From Bimastos eiseni (lineage: Eukaryota > Annelida > Clitellata > Crassiclitellata > Lumbricidae), in contig OY365813.1 of assembly GCA_959347315.1 (NCBI GenBank), forward strand, positions 19,128,960 through 19,192,959: 64,000 nucleotides of DNA, read 5' to 3'. The position numbers were made by a program, and so were the translations under genes. This document shows, in pieces, positions 31,253 through 41,518 of this stretch. The number at the start of each line of letters is the position of its first letter. Within the stretch, counting starts at the first letter, position 1. Under the pieces are notes generated by a model. That model saw nothing but the letters and a program-made list of their open reading frames with translations, was not told the origin of the DNA and made no database searches.

Positions 31253-33976
31253 TCAACGGCACAGGACTCGCTTTGTGTCGTCTCTGAAGTTCTTGTTCAT
31301 GAACGAATAGATGACCGGATTGGCGACGTTGTTGGCGAAGTACATGTAAAAAATTGTCATGTTCTCGGGTATCAGCTGCAGCGCCATGAGAAACGCAGGC
31401 AGGAATGTCACGACGAAAACTACCGTCACGACGAACAACATAGCCGCGGTCTTCAGATTCGCCATCCTGTTCAGGTCGCGTTTCGTGGCAATAGAGATCG
31501 ACGCACGGGCCTGGGCGCGATCGTCCCTGCCTCGGACCTTCCCCTGCTGCCTGCCGTTGCGCTGAGGCTCAGTGGGTCCTTCAACCTCGACGGTCGTGAA
31601 GAGAGTGTCTTCCCCGTCTGGGCAGCACTGGCGGCGACACGGTCCCGTTGAGAGGACGAGGGAGAGGCTTTTGCTCTTGGCGTTCTGGCGTCGGGTGCGC
31701 CTGGCGAGCACGGACCGATAGATGAGAACGTAGAGCACGGCGACGACGATGAGACATAACAGGTAGAGGGCTGTGTAGCACTTCTGGAACGCGGATTGGA
31801 ACAGTGTGCTGACGACGAGCTCGTTCGGTGCACATAAACCGGTGTAGACTACCAGGACGTACCTGGAAATGACGTGCAGCTCAAGATTTAGTTTTAGCTG
31901 GAGAAGTGATTGGAGAAATGGGTGGGGAAATAATAATTGGTGACTCAATTGGAGAAATAGTTGGAGATTTAGTTGGAGATTTAGTTGGAGAAATAGTTGG
32001 AGATCTTTTAGAGAAATGGTTGGAGATTTATTTGGAGAAATCGTTTCAGAAGTTGTTTGAAAATTTGCTGGATAAATGTTTAAAGAACTAGTAAGAGAAA
32101 TACCTGTAATTGAAAATATAGTTGGAGGAATTGGTGGATGAATAGTTTAAGAAAATAGTTGGAGAAATAATAAAAGAGCTAATAATACAAATAATACGAA
32201 GATCAACGCCATTGATGACTTTGTCGTTAGGACCTAATCATTATACATCATTCGTCGGCTTCTACTAAGAAAGCATCGTCAAACATAATATAACTCTGGT
32301 TATATCGCTTCATTTATCAAGTTCTGCCTCTATAAACTGTTTTACTTGTTTTTTGTGATGAGTAGTATTAAAGACTGAAATGTTATTTTCTGCATATTGG
32401 CATCTTATGCGTGATTTCAACGACTTAGCTCTCTCTCTTGTGTAAATTGTTCTTATTGTAGTAAATAATTGTACTTTTCACAAATTCGACGTCGGCACAT
32501 TCAACAATTTTTGTGAGTGGCCGTTAGTTTTATTACATGTGATAAGGACGTCAATGGTTGAGCTAGAGTGAATTAACGCATACACACAATTATGTATATG
32601 GGCATACTACGTATATCTGTAAACTACAGTTCGCTTGCTGGTAATCTAATGAAGAATGTTCTTCTCACAAACTTGCATATGCACCTATGTATAAGCGTAT
32701 GTAGGTACAATTGTATATATATATATATGTACATATATTTATGTTAGGGCATAACCGAGTAGACAATTTCCACCGAGTCCTGAATCCGAGTATTTGGAGG
32801 CACTATTTGCCGGATCCGGATATCAACCAAATAGTAGTGGCAACTCTCGTCCGGCGAGCACAACCCACAGGGAAGCTTAACACTTTTGACTTTCGCCGTT
32901 ATTAGCAAAATAAATGTTTGTGCACGTAATAACTACTAATAAGGCTTAAAATTAAAATAATTCGTTTTTAGATTGTTAGATCTTTATGAAAAAATTATTA
33001 AATATTTTTCTATTTTTAACTATTTTTTTGTGTAATATTTGCCGAGGCGAATACTTCCGAATAGTCCCGAAGAACGGGATAATCGGCCGAGGCAAATGTC
33101 CGAGGCGATTTCCAGTTACGCCCTAATTTATGTACGCTTGTATAGAATATGTATGTCACGCCGTTGTCGAACCCCACAGACGGTGACGCTTTTGATAGAA
33201 ATTGTAGAAGACACAAAATGAACCCACCAGAACTCAGTCAAGTACCTGTTTGCATTGCTCTCCACATCCGGTCCTTCAGAATGCCTTGCGAAAGCCGGGT
33301 AGGCGCTCGTGTCTTCTTCAAAGTCACCGTAGACGGCGTCGAAGGACCCTCCGTCGGTCGATGGGTGCACGGTGTCGACGGACAAGGGGAGGGACCCATT
33401 GCCCGCCTCGATGGGCGACGACCCATCCTGGAGGCGGTACACGCCGTACATCAGGGACACGCAGACGCCGATACCCGCTGCCAGTAGGGCGAGTACGGCA
33501 ACGGCCAGCTTGGCGCGGAGGACGGTCATGGCCTGGAGGAAGGGGTGGCAGATGCAGAGGTAGCGATCCACGGCGATGGCAACCATGATGAACGCGGAGA
33601 AGGGGATGTTGGACGTGATGAGGAACTGGTAGAGCTTGCAGACGAGGTCGGAGTCGACCTTGAACTCGACGAACTCCACGTAAATGGTGTAGGGTATGAC
33701 CACGAGGCAGGTGACAAAGTCGACGAGGGCGAGTACCAGGATGAAGAGGGTCGAAACGAGCTTGTCCTTCTTCTGCGAGAAGACGTACATCACGAGGGCG
33801 TTGCCCGCTGTACCCGTGAGGCTGAGGAGAATGAGGATCACCATGACAACGTATAGTTCTGCCCGGCTGGTCGTCGGTAGAGAGGTGGTGGTGATGTCGT
33901 CTGAGACTGACGCTGGTGATGGCCAGGTCGTGTAACTGTCGAAGATTGGTCCTCTTTCGTAGCCGCCCGATTCCAT
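31253..33976 (-). CDS. Class A (rhodopsin-like) G-protein-coupled receptor, two exons
   Basis: Exon 1 is 33246-33976 (donor ACAG|GTACTT) and exon 2 is 31253-31862 (acceptor TTCCAG|G), with a 1383-bp intron that splits an Arg codon. The product is about 446 residues with seven membrane segments: TM1 40-65 (Asn59), TM2 76-100 (Asp86), TM3 from Cys113 to DRY 137-139, TM4 155-180, TM5 272-295, TM6 383-408 (Pro399), TM7 414-432 with NPVIY 425-429. Cys113 and Cys254 in the long ECL2 should form the usual disulfide; Asn193 is in an NGS glycosylation site. Oddities: no TM4 Trp, no TM5 Pro, Phe in place of the TM6 toggle Trp, and a very short C-tail ending in LCR. Start: an acceptor-like CATTTCAG|G at 34011-34010 suggests a 5' exon, making ATG 33976 the first. 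ATG 34060 (474 residues) is the alternative, but it lies in a tandem repeat. The reading frame is intact, so it is probably functional. The ligand is unknown; an invertebrate orphan-type receptor is the best description. Confidence 0.9.
31895..32175. repeat. 12-bp minisatellite TTGGAGAAATAG / TTGGAGATTTAG
   Basis: About 20 units, most regular at 31945-32045 and then decaying. Because the unit is a multiple of three, it creates an open Gly/Glu/Ile/Val frame on plus that is not a gene. Confidence 0.9.
32745..33125. mobile_element. 381-bp hAT-type MITE in the GPCR intron
   Basis: The left end is TAGGGCATAACCGAG. The reverse complement of the right end is TAGGGCGTAACTGGAAATCG. The flanks are ATTTATGT on both sides (32737-32744 and 33126-33133), a perfect 8-bp target duplication, which points to a younger insertion than its neighbours. 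The outer parts are CCGAG/CGAGG-rich, the centre is AT-rich, and there is no coding capacity. It ends about 110 bp from the splice donor. Confidence 0.92.
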
Positions 33977-34039
33977 GTCGTTGTTACCTCTTGTGATGTT
34001 CACGTTCGCCTGAAATGGGATCGAGAGCATAAATGCGAC

Positions 34040-34300
34040 ATCGAGGTTAAGTAATAACATCAATGCAGCTGTATATGGGTGGGGGTGCAGTAATGGATAA
34101 CATCAATGCAGCTGTACAAAGGCGTCAATCCCCTCTGAGTGATGGAGGCAAACCCCTCGGTACCTGGGGTCAGGAAGGTAAGATATCCCTCTAAGACTAA
34201 AAAATTATCCCCTTACCCCAGATTGGAGGCATTTGCCTGCGTACCCCCTATCTGGACGCCCCTGGAGCTGTATAGGGGAGGGGGCACAATAATGGATAAG
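34040..34300. repeat. About 47-bp tandem repeat split by a MITE
   Basis: TAACATCAATGCAGCTGTAT followed by a G-rich run and TAATGGA occurs at about 34054, again at about 34098, and again after the MITE (AGCTGTATAGGGGAGG ... AATGGATAA, 34266-34300). The MITE at 34117 inserted into the second or third unit. Confidence 0.7.
34117..34264. mobile_element. 148-bp hAT-type MITE, copy A
   Basis: It starts CAAAGGCGTCAATCCCC and ends TATCTGGACGCCCCTG. The flanks CAGCTGTA (34109-34116) and GAGCTGTA (34265-34272) match 7/8. A sister copy of 147 bp at 53162-53308 has the same ends and internal blocks (TGGAGGCATTTGCCT). It lies just upstream of the GPCR exon. Confidence 0.85.
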
Positions 34301-34837
34301 AAACTGTTGGGGAGGCATAGAACAATGAAAAAGACATGGTGTGCAGAGTCAAGAAACTGAGACGGTGGACCTCTTTGGCCCCAAAAATTTCAGACCTCTT
34401 CAGTTAAAAAAACAGACATCCAACTGGCCTTTCTTGTCAGTTGCTCCCGCTCCGTCTGTCGAAGTCAAAATACGTCACTCCATCGATTAGTGTTTCGTCA
34501 TTGTTTATTAGCGCTTTATAAACGTACAATGATGGCAAACGAGGTCTGTGGAAACTACAAGCCCAACGGCTAATAATCAATCGTATGGTATCTAAGACTA
34601 AAGAACGCTAAATATAGCCTTATGTAGACCCACAACCGTCTGCAAAAATAGGCTTAACCTCGACTTAACAGCTACTTCCTATTGACAGTGACTGAAAGCT
34701 CTCCGCAAATCAGTGGAGCTGTAAACTCGATACGGGCGATTCAAGACTTCAATGTTTCCATTCGGTCCGGATGTTTTACGTGCAGTAATAACTCTGCGTC
34801 TTGGCGTCTTCTAACGCAACAGTTTCCGACCGGAAAG
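34301..34837. other. Unique DNA upstream of the GPCR gene
   Basis: No open frame of note. This may hold the receptor's 5' exon or promoter, but I cannot place either. Confidence 0.4.
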
Positions 34838-34869
34838 TACGTCACGATGACGTCAGTAAAGTGACGTCA
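34838..34869. promoter_or_regulatory. Paired perfect CRE octamers (TGACGTCA x2)
   Basis: TACGTCAC at about 34838, then TGACGTCA at 34848-34855 and again at 34862-34869, 14 bp start to start, which is close to but longer than one helical turn. TGACGTCA is the palindromic CREB/ATF site. The pair lies about 0.9 kb upstream of the receptor coding start and is followed by CpG-richer DNA (34870-35100), so it is a candidate promoter for the minus-strand gene. Function is inferred from the motif alone. Confidence 0.5.
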
Positions 34870-35175
34870 CCGGCCAGAATGCGTCATCGCCGAGTTCAGA
34901 ACTTCAGACGCTGGTGAATCCATTACCCTCTTCGATGTTTACCCGTCGAAGAGGATCGCTAGGCGTGCGTGCTTCTGGTCCCGGGATCGGGGAGAGTGTT
35001 TACGGGAGGACATGCAGGCGCTGCTGCTTCTCGGTGGAAATATTAATCAGCAGGCGTTTAGGAAACGAGCGCTGGTTCCGTCGAAGCGGAGGGTTCGCGT
35101 GACGACTCGACGAAATTATACCATTGCTATGGTTATTGCTATGTTAATCGCAAGTCACCCGATCGGTTGACTTCG
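34870..35175. other. CpG-richer unique segment, short hairpin
   Basis: CTCTTCGATG TTTACC CGTCGAAGAG forms a hairpin at about 34929-34953. A 62-codon plus frame across it is unrecognised. Possible promoter region of the GPCR gene. Confidence 0.35.
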
Positions 35176-35455
35176 TCTATAGGTCTGTCTCTGGCACTCT
35201 GTCTCTTTGTCTGTGTATGTGTATGTGTCTGTCTTAGTCAATGGCTCAATCTCTGGCTCTGTTTCTGTTTCTATCTCTGTCTCCGTCTGTCTGTGTCTGT
35301 GTCTCCATGTCTGTATATCTGTCTGTCTCGACTTATGCCTCTTTGTCTGTGTCTGTGTTTGCATCTGTCTCTGTCTGCCTTTCTATCTGTCTGTCTGTCT
35401 GTCTGACTGTCTCTTTCTGCTTGTCTGTCTCTGTGTCAGTCTCGCTCTCACATCG
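35176..35455. repeat. CTGT / CTCT satellite
   Basis: Imperfect CTGTCTGT, CTGTGTCT and CTCTGT mixtures; open frames across it are shadows. Confidence 0.95.
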
Positions 35456-37089
35456 TATTGCGTATCGCTAAGCAACAGCAAACGAAGCCATAGCATACAC
35501 TAGACTACAAACTGCGCATTAACTAAAGCTACACTTCACCAACACACGGCTACTTATTCATTAGTTCTGGGAACTTCAACTAATATATTATTGTACCTTG
35601 AAGAAATCTACTCAGAAGCAATCCCAGCACAGCCACGGAAAAAGAGAAAAAGACTCCGAGTCATTTATGAAACCCGGGTTTATTGGTAGGCAACAAGCGC
35701 AGGTCCGACGGGAGGTCATTCCGGATGAAGGGACCTGCAACCGAGAAAGCACGCCGTTGCCTGGAAGACAAGCCAACCCGTAGAGTCATGAGCTCCCCTA
35801 GTCGCGGAGCAAAGCGTTCGACGCTTTACAACGTCATTACACTGGGCGGAAAATATCGATTGCATTCCATCTATGCAGAAGAGCTAAACGCCTAAGTCAC
35901 TTAGAATAATCCTTCCCAACAGTATCTGAACTTGCAAACATAGCATATCCAAGACTGCTTTTCTCCATTTCACACAAGTGACACAACCCCAAGAGTGTTC
36001 TTTACCAAGTCTTACCTTTACAAGTCCTACTCCGTTTCCACTCCATTCACCGATTAAGACCTAGAGTGCACAACCATGTCCTCTGCCTCAAAGACGACTC
36101 AAAATTTATACACAGATCAGTACAGGTACACAAAAACATTTGCTAGTTTGTTATTAATTCTAGCTACTATTATTGGTCTCTGTTACTCATGTTAGCATTT
36201 ATGTGTTATTGGCAGATTTAATTGTGTAATTTCTAAATATACGAATATCTATACAGTGCTTCTCAAAGTTTCTTATATATTATGTACTCATTGTACTTGT
36301 AACTGTTTTGTGCCAGCCCTGACTCCTAAATGGAGCGATATTTTTCTGACCTCAGTTTACATATAGCTATATTTGGATTCAATAATTACATTATTGTTTT
36401 TTGTGTTGCTTTTTATTGCTGCTATTCATGCGTTCCCGGTGATTGTACCTGGTGATTGTTCCAGGTGATTGTTTAAACAGCTTATTGTCATAGCAGTAAA
36501 ATAGTATGTCATATTATAGTGTGTTATGTTATCATTGAAAATACTGTGTAGCAACCGTCTCATTTCCCATGCCTTGCTACATTACACCAGAAAGTGTACA
36601 CTGGTGAACACTGATGTACACTAGAAAGTATTAACAATCTTACTACATGATCTATTTCGCTATATACTACACTACTAATACGTATACAAATACACTTTGT
36701 ACTACACTAAATACTACACTATCTACAGCTCTAACTGCTGCAATAGCGACTACTACACTCTACACTACCTTCTTCTACTCCACAAACTTCTGCGCAATAT
36801 TGCCACGCTATCTACTGCACTATTTCCTACATTATCTACGCTACGCTACAATGAGCGATATTTTAACCTCGTGTGACATTTCAGAGAATCACGGTAATTG
36901 ACATTAAATCACATTAATTCACGTACTTAGCATTACCTTGTCTAGTTTCACTGATTAATCAGATCGCAGCTCCTCCTGTAACTTTGCATTGGCCAAAACA
37001 ACATTAACTACCACGCCACAGCCATCTGAATGTTAAGAAACAATTCAAAGACGAAAGTCTTAATTAATCCTCTGAAATCAGATAATATA
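35456..37089. other. 1.6 kb of unique DNA, no recognised gene
   Basis: The stretch 35690-35800 (AGCGCAGGTCCGACGGGAGG and following) is GC-richer and may be an old repeat. At about 36255, CAGTGCTTCTCAAAGTTTC looks like a hAT left end, but no matching right end was found. A TACACTACACTA-rich patch lies at 36655-36780. Nothing coding is supported. Confidence 0.4.
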
Positions 37090-37555
37090 TATAATTTATA
37101 CATATATATATATATGTATATATATAAGTGTGTGCGGTGTGCGTGTGGGTGAGTGTGTGATTCGGGCTATATTCTGCGACGGATTTAAAAATTGCAGCAT
37201 CTTTAGGCCAGGATTTCCATACAGCCCCTACCAAAATAGAATTTGCATATTGAAATCCATGAATTTTAACAGACGTTACAGTATGAAGATAAACCAGCAC
37301 CACCAGTCTGTTTCAATAAAAAAATAACAATAAATAAAAAGTATTAACTTAATGAGTCTACTAGTTTAAACTTTAATAACATTACAACACAATGATTAGG
37401 TCTATATAAGTATTTTAAAGTCCACTGGCTTGCTATATTTTTCTTTCACATTAAATAATATTTTTAATCAACTTCTGCCGCCACTTGAGATGTTCCGCCC
37501 CTTGGCTCATATTTGCATGTATGCATGTGTGTATGTATGTATGTATATAATCACT

Positions 37556-37765
37556 CGTTCAGTCATTCATTACAAAGATTTATATAGCACCCGTTAAAGG
37601 TTACTACTCAGGAGGGCTCCCAATCCCAACACGGCTGAAGAGGACAGTTTTTAAACGAGTATAAAAAGAGTGAGATTGGACCCTGGGGAACAAGCGCTGT
37701 GATAACGGCAGAGTGTTCCAAAGCAAGGGGCCAACCACAGATAAAGCATTATTTCGCTTAGTGTT
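37556..37765 (+). repeat. Dispersed repeat (TTTATATAGCACC family), long copy
   Basis: CATTCATTACAAAGATTTAT, then GGTTACTACTCAGGAGGGCT, CGGCTGAAGAGGACAGTTTT, GTATAAAAAGAGTGAGATTG, AAGGGGCCAACCACAGATAA and GCATTATTT. The same blocks occur in order at 45520-45715. It runs straight into the ATGT array. Confidence 0.75.
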
Positions 37766-38570
37766 TTTTGTTCATATGCATGTATGTCCATGTATATATG
37801 TATGTATGTACGTATGTATGTATGTATGTATGCATGTATGCATGCATGTATGTATGTATGTGTGTATGTACGTATGTATTGTATGTACGTATGTATGTAT
37901 GTATGTATGCGTGTATGTATGTATGTATGAATGTATGTATGTATGTATTGTATGTACGTACGTATGTATGTATGTATGTATGTATGTGTGCACGTGTGTA
38001 TGTATGTATGTATGTATGCGTGTATGTATGTATATATGTATGAATGTATGAATGCATGTATGTATGAAATGTATGTGTGTAATGTGTGTGTAATGTATGT
38101 GTGCATGTGTGTATGTATGTTTGTTTGTATGTATACATGCATGTATGTACGTATGTATGTATGTATGAATGTACGTCTGCATTTATGTATGTATGCAATG
38201 TATGTGTGTAATGTATGTGTGTATATGTGTATTGTATGCATGTATGTTTGTATGTATGTATATATGTATATGTGTATGTATGATGTATGTATGCATGCAT
38301 GTATGTATGTATGTATGCATGCATGTGTGTATGTGCGTTTGTGTGTATGCATGTATGTATGTGTGCATATGTGTATGTATATATATATGTATGTATGTAT
38401 GTGTGCATATGTGTATGTATGTATATATGTATGTATGTATGAATGTACGTATGCATGTATGTATGTAGGTATTTATGTATGTATGTATGCAATGTATGTG
38501 TGTAATGTATGTGTGTAATGTATGTGTGTAATGTATGTGTGCATGTGTTTATGTATGCTCGGTAACGTTG
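37766..38570. repeat. ATGT tetranucleotide array
   Basis: (ATGT)n with GC, AC and TGTG variants and interspersed GTAATGTATGTGT blocks, about 800 bp. Met/Tyr/Val/Cys plus frames and His/Thr/Tyr/Ile minus frames up to 286 codons are translations of the array. Confidence 0.95.
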
Positions 38571-38934
38571 TGCTTGATAATACGCCTTGTTGGGGTGCCA
38601 TGCAAGAGATTCCCCCATCGTTATTTCATCCGCGCATTAATCTCTCTCAGTGTCGTCGTTTCAAGCCGAGCCATCTGGCCGTCGAGTGCATTCCGTCCAA
38701 GGAAACGCGAGATATCTTCCCACGGAGATAGTGACATAAAGTCTCCGTCGCACGTTCCATTTGCGGGTACATGGGGTGGGAGCGGGGTGCTGAATCGCAT
38801 GCCGCATACTTGCATCGTTGAACGCCAGTTTGCAACGGGCGCTATTTGAGTTACGCAACTGAGGACTTCGTGAATCATTTCCAGGATGACTGTCGCCACA
38901 AGGCATTAAACCATATGCAGCATAAAAGACGTAG
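38571..38934 (-). other. Unique island between ATGT arrays with a 92-codon minus frame
   Basis: A non-repetitive stretch of about 360 bp. On minus a frame of 92 codons (38621-38899) is open and not low-complexity. I recognise no domain and no splice signals I trust. It may be a fragment of an old element or exon trapped in the array. Confidence 0.3.
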
Positions 38935-39129
38935 GGATGTATGTATGTATGTATGTATATGTGTATTTATCTATGTGTGTATGTATGTATGTATGCAAGT
39001 ATGTACGTATGTATGTATGTATGTATGTATGTATGAATGTATGTGTGTATGTATGTTTGTATGTATACTTGTATGTATGTATGTATGAATGTATGTATAT
39101 AAGTATGTATATATGTATGTATGTATGTA
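38935..39129. repeat. ATGT tetranucleotide array, LTR-element target site
   Basis: (ATGT)n continuing to the 5' LTR. The last five bases, ATGTA (39125-39129), are repeated after the 3' LTR at 45467-45471. Confidence 0.9.
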
Positions 39130-39689
39130 TGTTATTGGGAACACGTGCATAACCTGCCCTATAGTTTACCGTGGTGGCCTATACCTGTGCTTGTATGAAT
39201 GTGGGATTGTCTCATTCGACATCCTTTTCTTTCGATCTCTCTTTCTCCTGCTCTGTGCAATGATGGGTAAAGTTTAAATAGGAGTGTCTTTAACTAGGTG
39301 TGTCCTTCTCTACAAACAGAAGGAACACATTATTCTAAGGGAGTTCTGACAGTCATTCTTGTTTTGGAAGGTCACAAGCGTTCAGCCCGTTGCTGATTTT
39401 CTGCGTGTAACTGTCTGAATCTCAGTTGTTAGTCATTAAGCTAGAAAGGGACAATCCCTGTTTAATGCACGCCGTTCTCTCGCGGTTCCGTTTCCTTCGA
39501 GGACAACCGTGTTGAAGTTGTGCCTGTCTTGTCTGCGTATCGACCGTCAGCAGTTTCTTGACATCCGTGTTGTTTTGCTGTCTTCTTGGCTGACGAAGGT
39601 TATGTATAACTTGTGTATAAATGATTAAATTGACATTTTTTATCATATCCCTAGAGCCTTAATCATTTTCTCAGTTATAGCATTCAACA
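39130..39689 (+). repeat. 5' LTR of the Gypsy element
   Basis: Starts TGTTATTGGGAACACGTGC (three extra bases after TGTT compared with the 3' LTR) and ends ATAGCATTCAACA. It carries about 18 bp absent from the 3' LTR (a near-duplicate of AACTAGGAGTGTCCTT at about 39275-39310). By eye about 20-25 substitutions separate the two LTRs, roughly 4%. Confidence 0.92.
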
Positions 39690-39896
39690 TATGCTCTGTC
39701 CGAAAGAGGAATTTTTCTGATATCTACAACGGATGGGTACGTAGGTCAAGACAGATGAAATTTAGGCGTTGATTAACCGTAGAGTTAATTCAATAGGCTC
39801 GTTTTGTGCGCAGTTATTGTTGAATAATCTTGGTGAGGTGACGTACGGTGGTATAAAAGTTAGGCTGCCGTGAGAAGTGTTGTAGTAGGCTACGTA

Positions 39897-40984
39897 GCGC
39901 GCATAGATGTCTTTGACTTGTCGATTGAGGAGCTGAGAGAAGAATTGCAACGCTTAGGGCAAGAGGTTGAAGGGTTAACTAAAATTCAATTGCAAAAAGC
40001 GTTGGCAAAATTAATGACCTCTGAAAAAGGTAGTAAGGAGGAATGGAAAATTAAGAGTAAAGCGCTCGAGTTAAGGGCTGCAAGAGATGCAGAAGACTTT
40101 GAGAGACAAATGAGTAGAGAAGAAGCCGATAGAAGGCAAAAGGAGGAGTCAGATAGAGAATTTGAGATATTGAAGCTCAAATTGCAAGATGAGGAGCGTA
40201 ATGCTTTGGCGGAAGAGAGGATTCGTAAGGAAAATGCTTTAATGGAAAGAGAGAAAAGACAAAGCGAAGGAGGAGCTACGTATAGCTGAAATAGAGGAGA
40301 ATAAGATTAGGTTCCAAGTTGAGATGGAGGGGGAGAAAAGCAAGAAGAGAGTACGAGGAACGAGAGAAAATAAAAGAACACGAATTGAAATTAAAACAGC
40401 TAGGGGGTAATGAAAATGACTCAGGGAGCGTTAACGATAATTTCCGTTTAGCTACAGCTGTGAAGTTTGTACCGAGATTCAATGAGGCAGACGTAAACAA
40501 TTACTTGATAGCATTCGAAAAAGCAATGCATATTCATAAATTCCCAAAGGAAAAATGGACAGCTTTTATACATACACAGTTAACGGGGAAAGCGCAGAAA
40601 GTTTTTTCGGCATTATCCGTTGAAGACTGTAAAGATTACGATGTTCTGAAGCAAGCGTTACTAGTGGCTTACGCACATGTTCCGGAATTCTATCGAAAAC
40701 GGTTTAGGACTATGACCAAGGAAACATTGGAAACTTATTCAAATTTTGCGTTTCGATTGGGACTTCCATTCAAGGGCTGGATAGAGGGAGAAAATGCTAT
40801 GACTGACACTAACAGGCTCTTAAAAGTAATTAAGCTTGAACAGTTCGTAAATTGTATGCCGACAGAGATACATCGTTGGGTGATTGAAAAGAAGCCCCAA
40901 ACTCTTTCAGAGGCCAGTAAATTAGCCGACGAATTTGCGGTGCTATACAAAGCATTTAAAATGGATGTAAACGCAGTTTCTTAA
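39897..40984 (+). pseudogene. gag remnant with coiled coil and SCAN-like domain
   Basis: Gag would form the capsid of the retrotransposon particle. Two frames carry it: 39897-40289 and 40319-40984, joined by a frameshift near 40280-40320. The first piece is a highly charged Glu/Lys/Arg coiled coil. The second has a retrotransposon Gag-type domain (VKFVPRFNEADVNNYLIAFE near its start) and, toward the end, LLKVIKLEQFVNCMPTEIHR with WVIEKKPQTLSEAS. This last part matches the LEQF...LP.E...WV pattern of SCAN domains, which are known to derive from Gmr1-like Gag. No in-frame ATG begins the first piece before 40014, so the native start is lost or unclear. A stop at 40982-40984 cuts it off from the zinc knuckle. 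Confidence 0.8.
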
Positions 40985-41097
40985 TTTGAAGCACAACCAG
41001 GTGAAAATTCTAGTAGTGAAAATTGGCGAAAGAAATTGCAAACACATAATTTCGGGCCTAAGAATGATTTTCATAAGTCGTTTGATCTCAAATTCGT

Positions 41098-41139
41098 TGC
41101 GTAGGCTGCAATCGTTTTGGCCACGCCCTCAATTATTGT
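41098..41139 (+). pseudogene. Gag zinc knuckle (CCHC), out of frame
   Basis: CVGCNRFGHALNYC fits C-x2-C-x4-H-x4-C, the nucleic-acid-binding knuckle at the end of Gag. It is in a different frame from the preceding Gag domain, so at least one frameshift lies between 40984 and 41098. Confidence 0.85.
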
Positions 41140-41205
41140 AGACAAAAAAAAGCGCAGCAACCAGGTAGTGATCAAAAGAACTTTGACCACGATGGTGCTA
41201 AATTT

Positions 41206-41400
41206 GTGCCGTTGCTTGTTAATGATAAACATGGGGCAGATCAGTCGTTGGTTTCGTCTCAGGTGCACAGCGACTTTAAACCTTTTTGTGCTCATGCAAA
41301 TTTGTGCAGTAATGAAGGTTCACAGCGCTCGGTAGTTCTCTTTCAGGATTCTGGGGCCATGCAGATGTTTGTATGTCGGGAACAGTGTAGATGTCGCTGA
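41206..41400 (+). pseudogene. Aspartic protease remnant
   Basis: SVVLFQDSGAMQ at about 41329-41364 has the DSGA active site (41347-41358) of retrotransposon proteases (usual form LRDTGA..). The frame stops at 41398. The flap and second half cannot be read because stops follow. Confidence 0.7.
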
Positions 41401-41518
41401 ATATTAGGACACCCATGAAAATAGACTAATTCAAAGAATAGTAGGTGAGCCTGCAGAAATTCAACTAGGGGAAATTGAATTGCAGTCTGATAATGTAAAT
41501 TGAAAGGTTCTTTGTGGC

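Larger units (their letters stand above)
31863..33245 (-). other. Intron of the GPCR gene
   Basis: Bounded by GT (33245-33244) and AG (31864-31863) on minus. It contains a 12-bp minisatellite near the acceptor and a 381-bp MITE near the donor, with unique DNA (32180-32736) between. An A-rich/T-rich run near 32985-33030 belongs to the MITE. Confidence 0.8.

Noticed and set aside
31154..31651. Plus-strand 165-codon frame antisense to the receptor
   Set aside because: Shadow of GPCR exon 2; the minus strand carries the conserved TM6, NPxxY and splice sites.
33149..33935. Plus-strand frames of 60-112 codons over GPCR exon 1
   Set aside because: Shadows of the GC-rich exon on the opposite strand.
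36255..36280. A further hAT element starting CAGTGCTTCTCAAAG
   Set aside because: No matching inverted end or 8-bp duplication found within the next kilobase.
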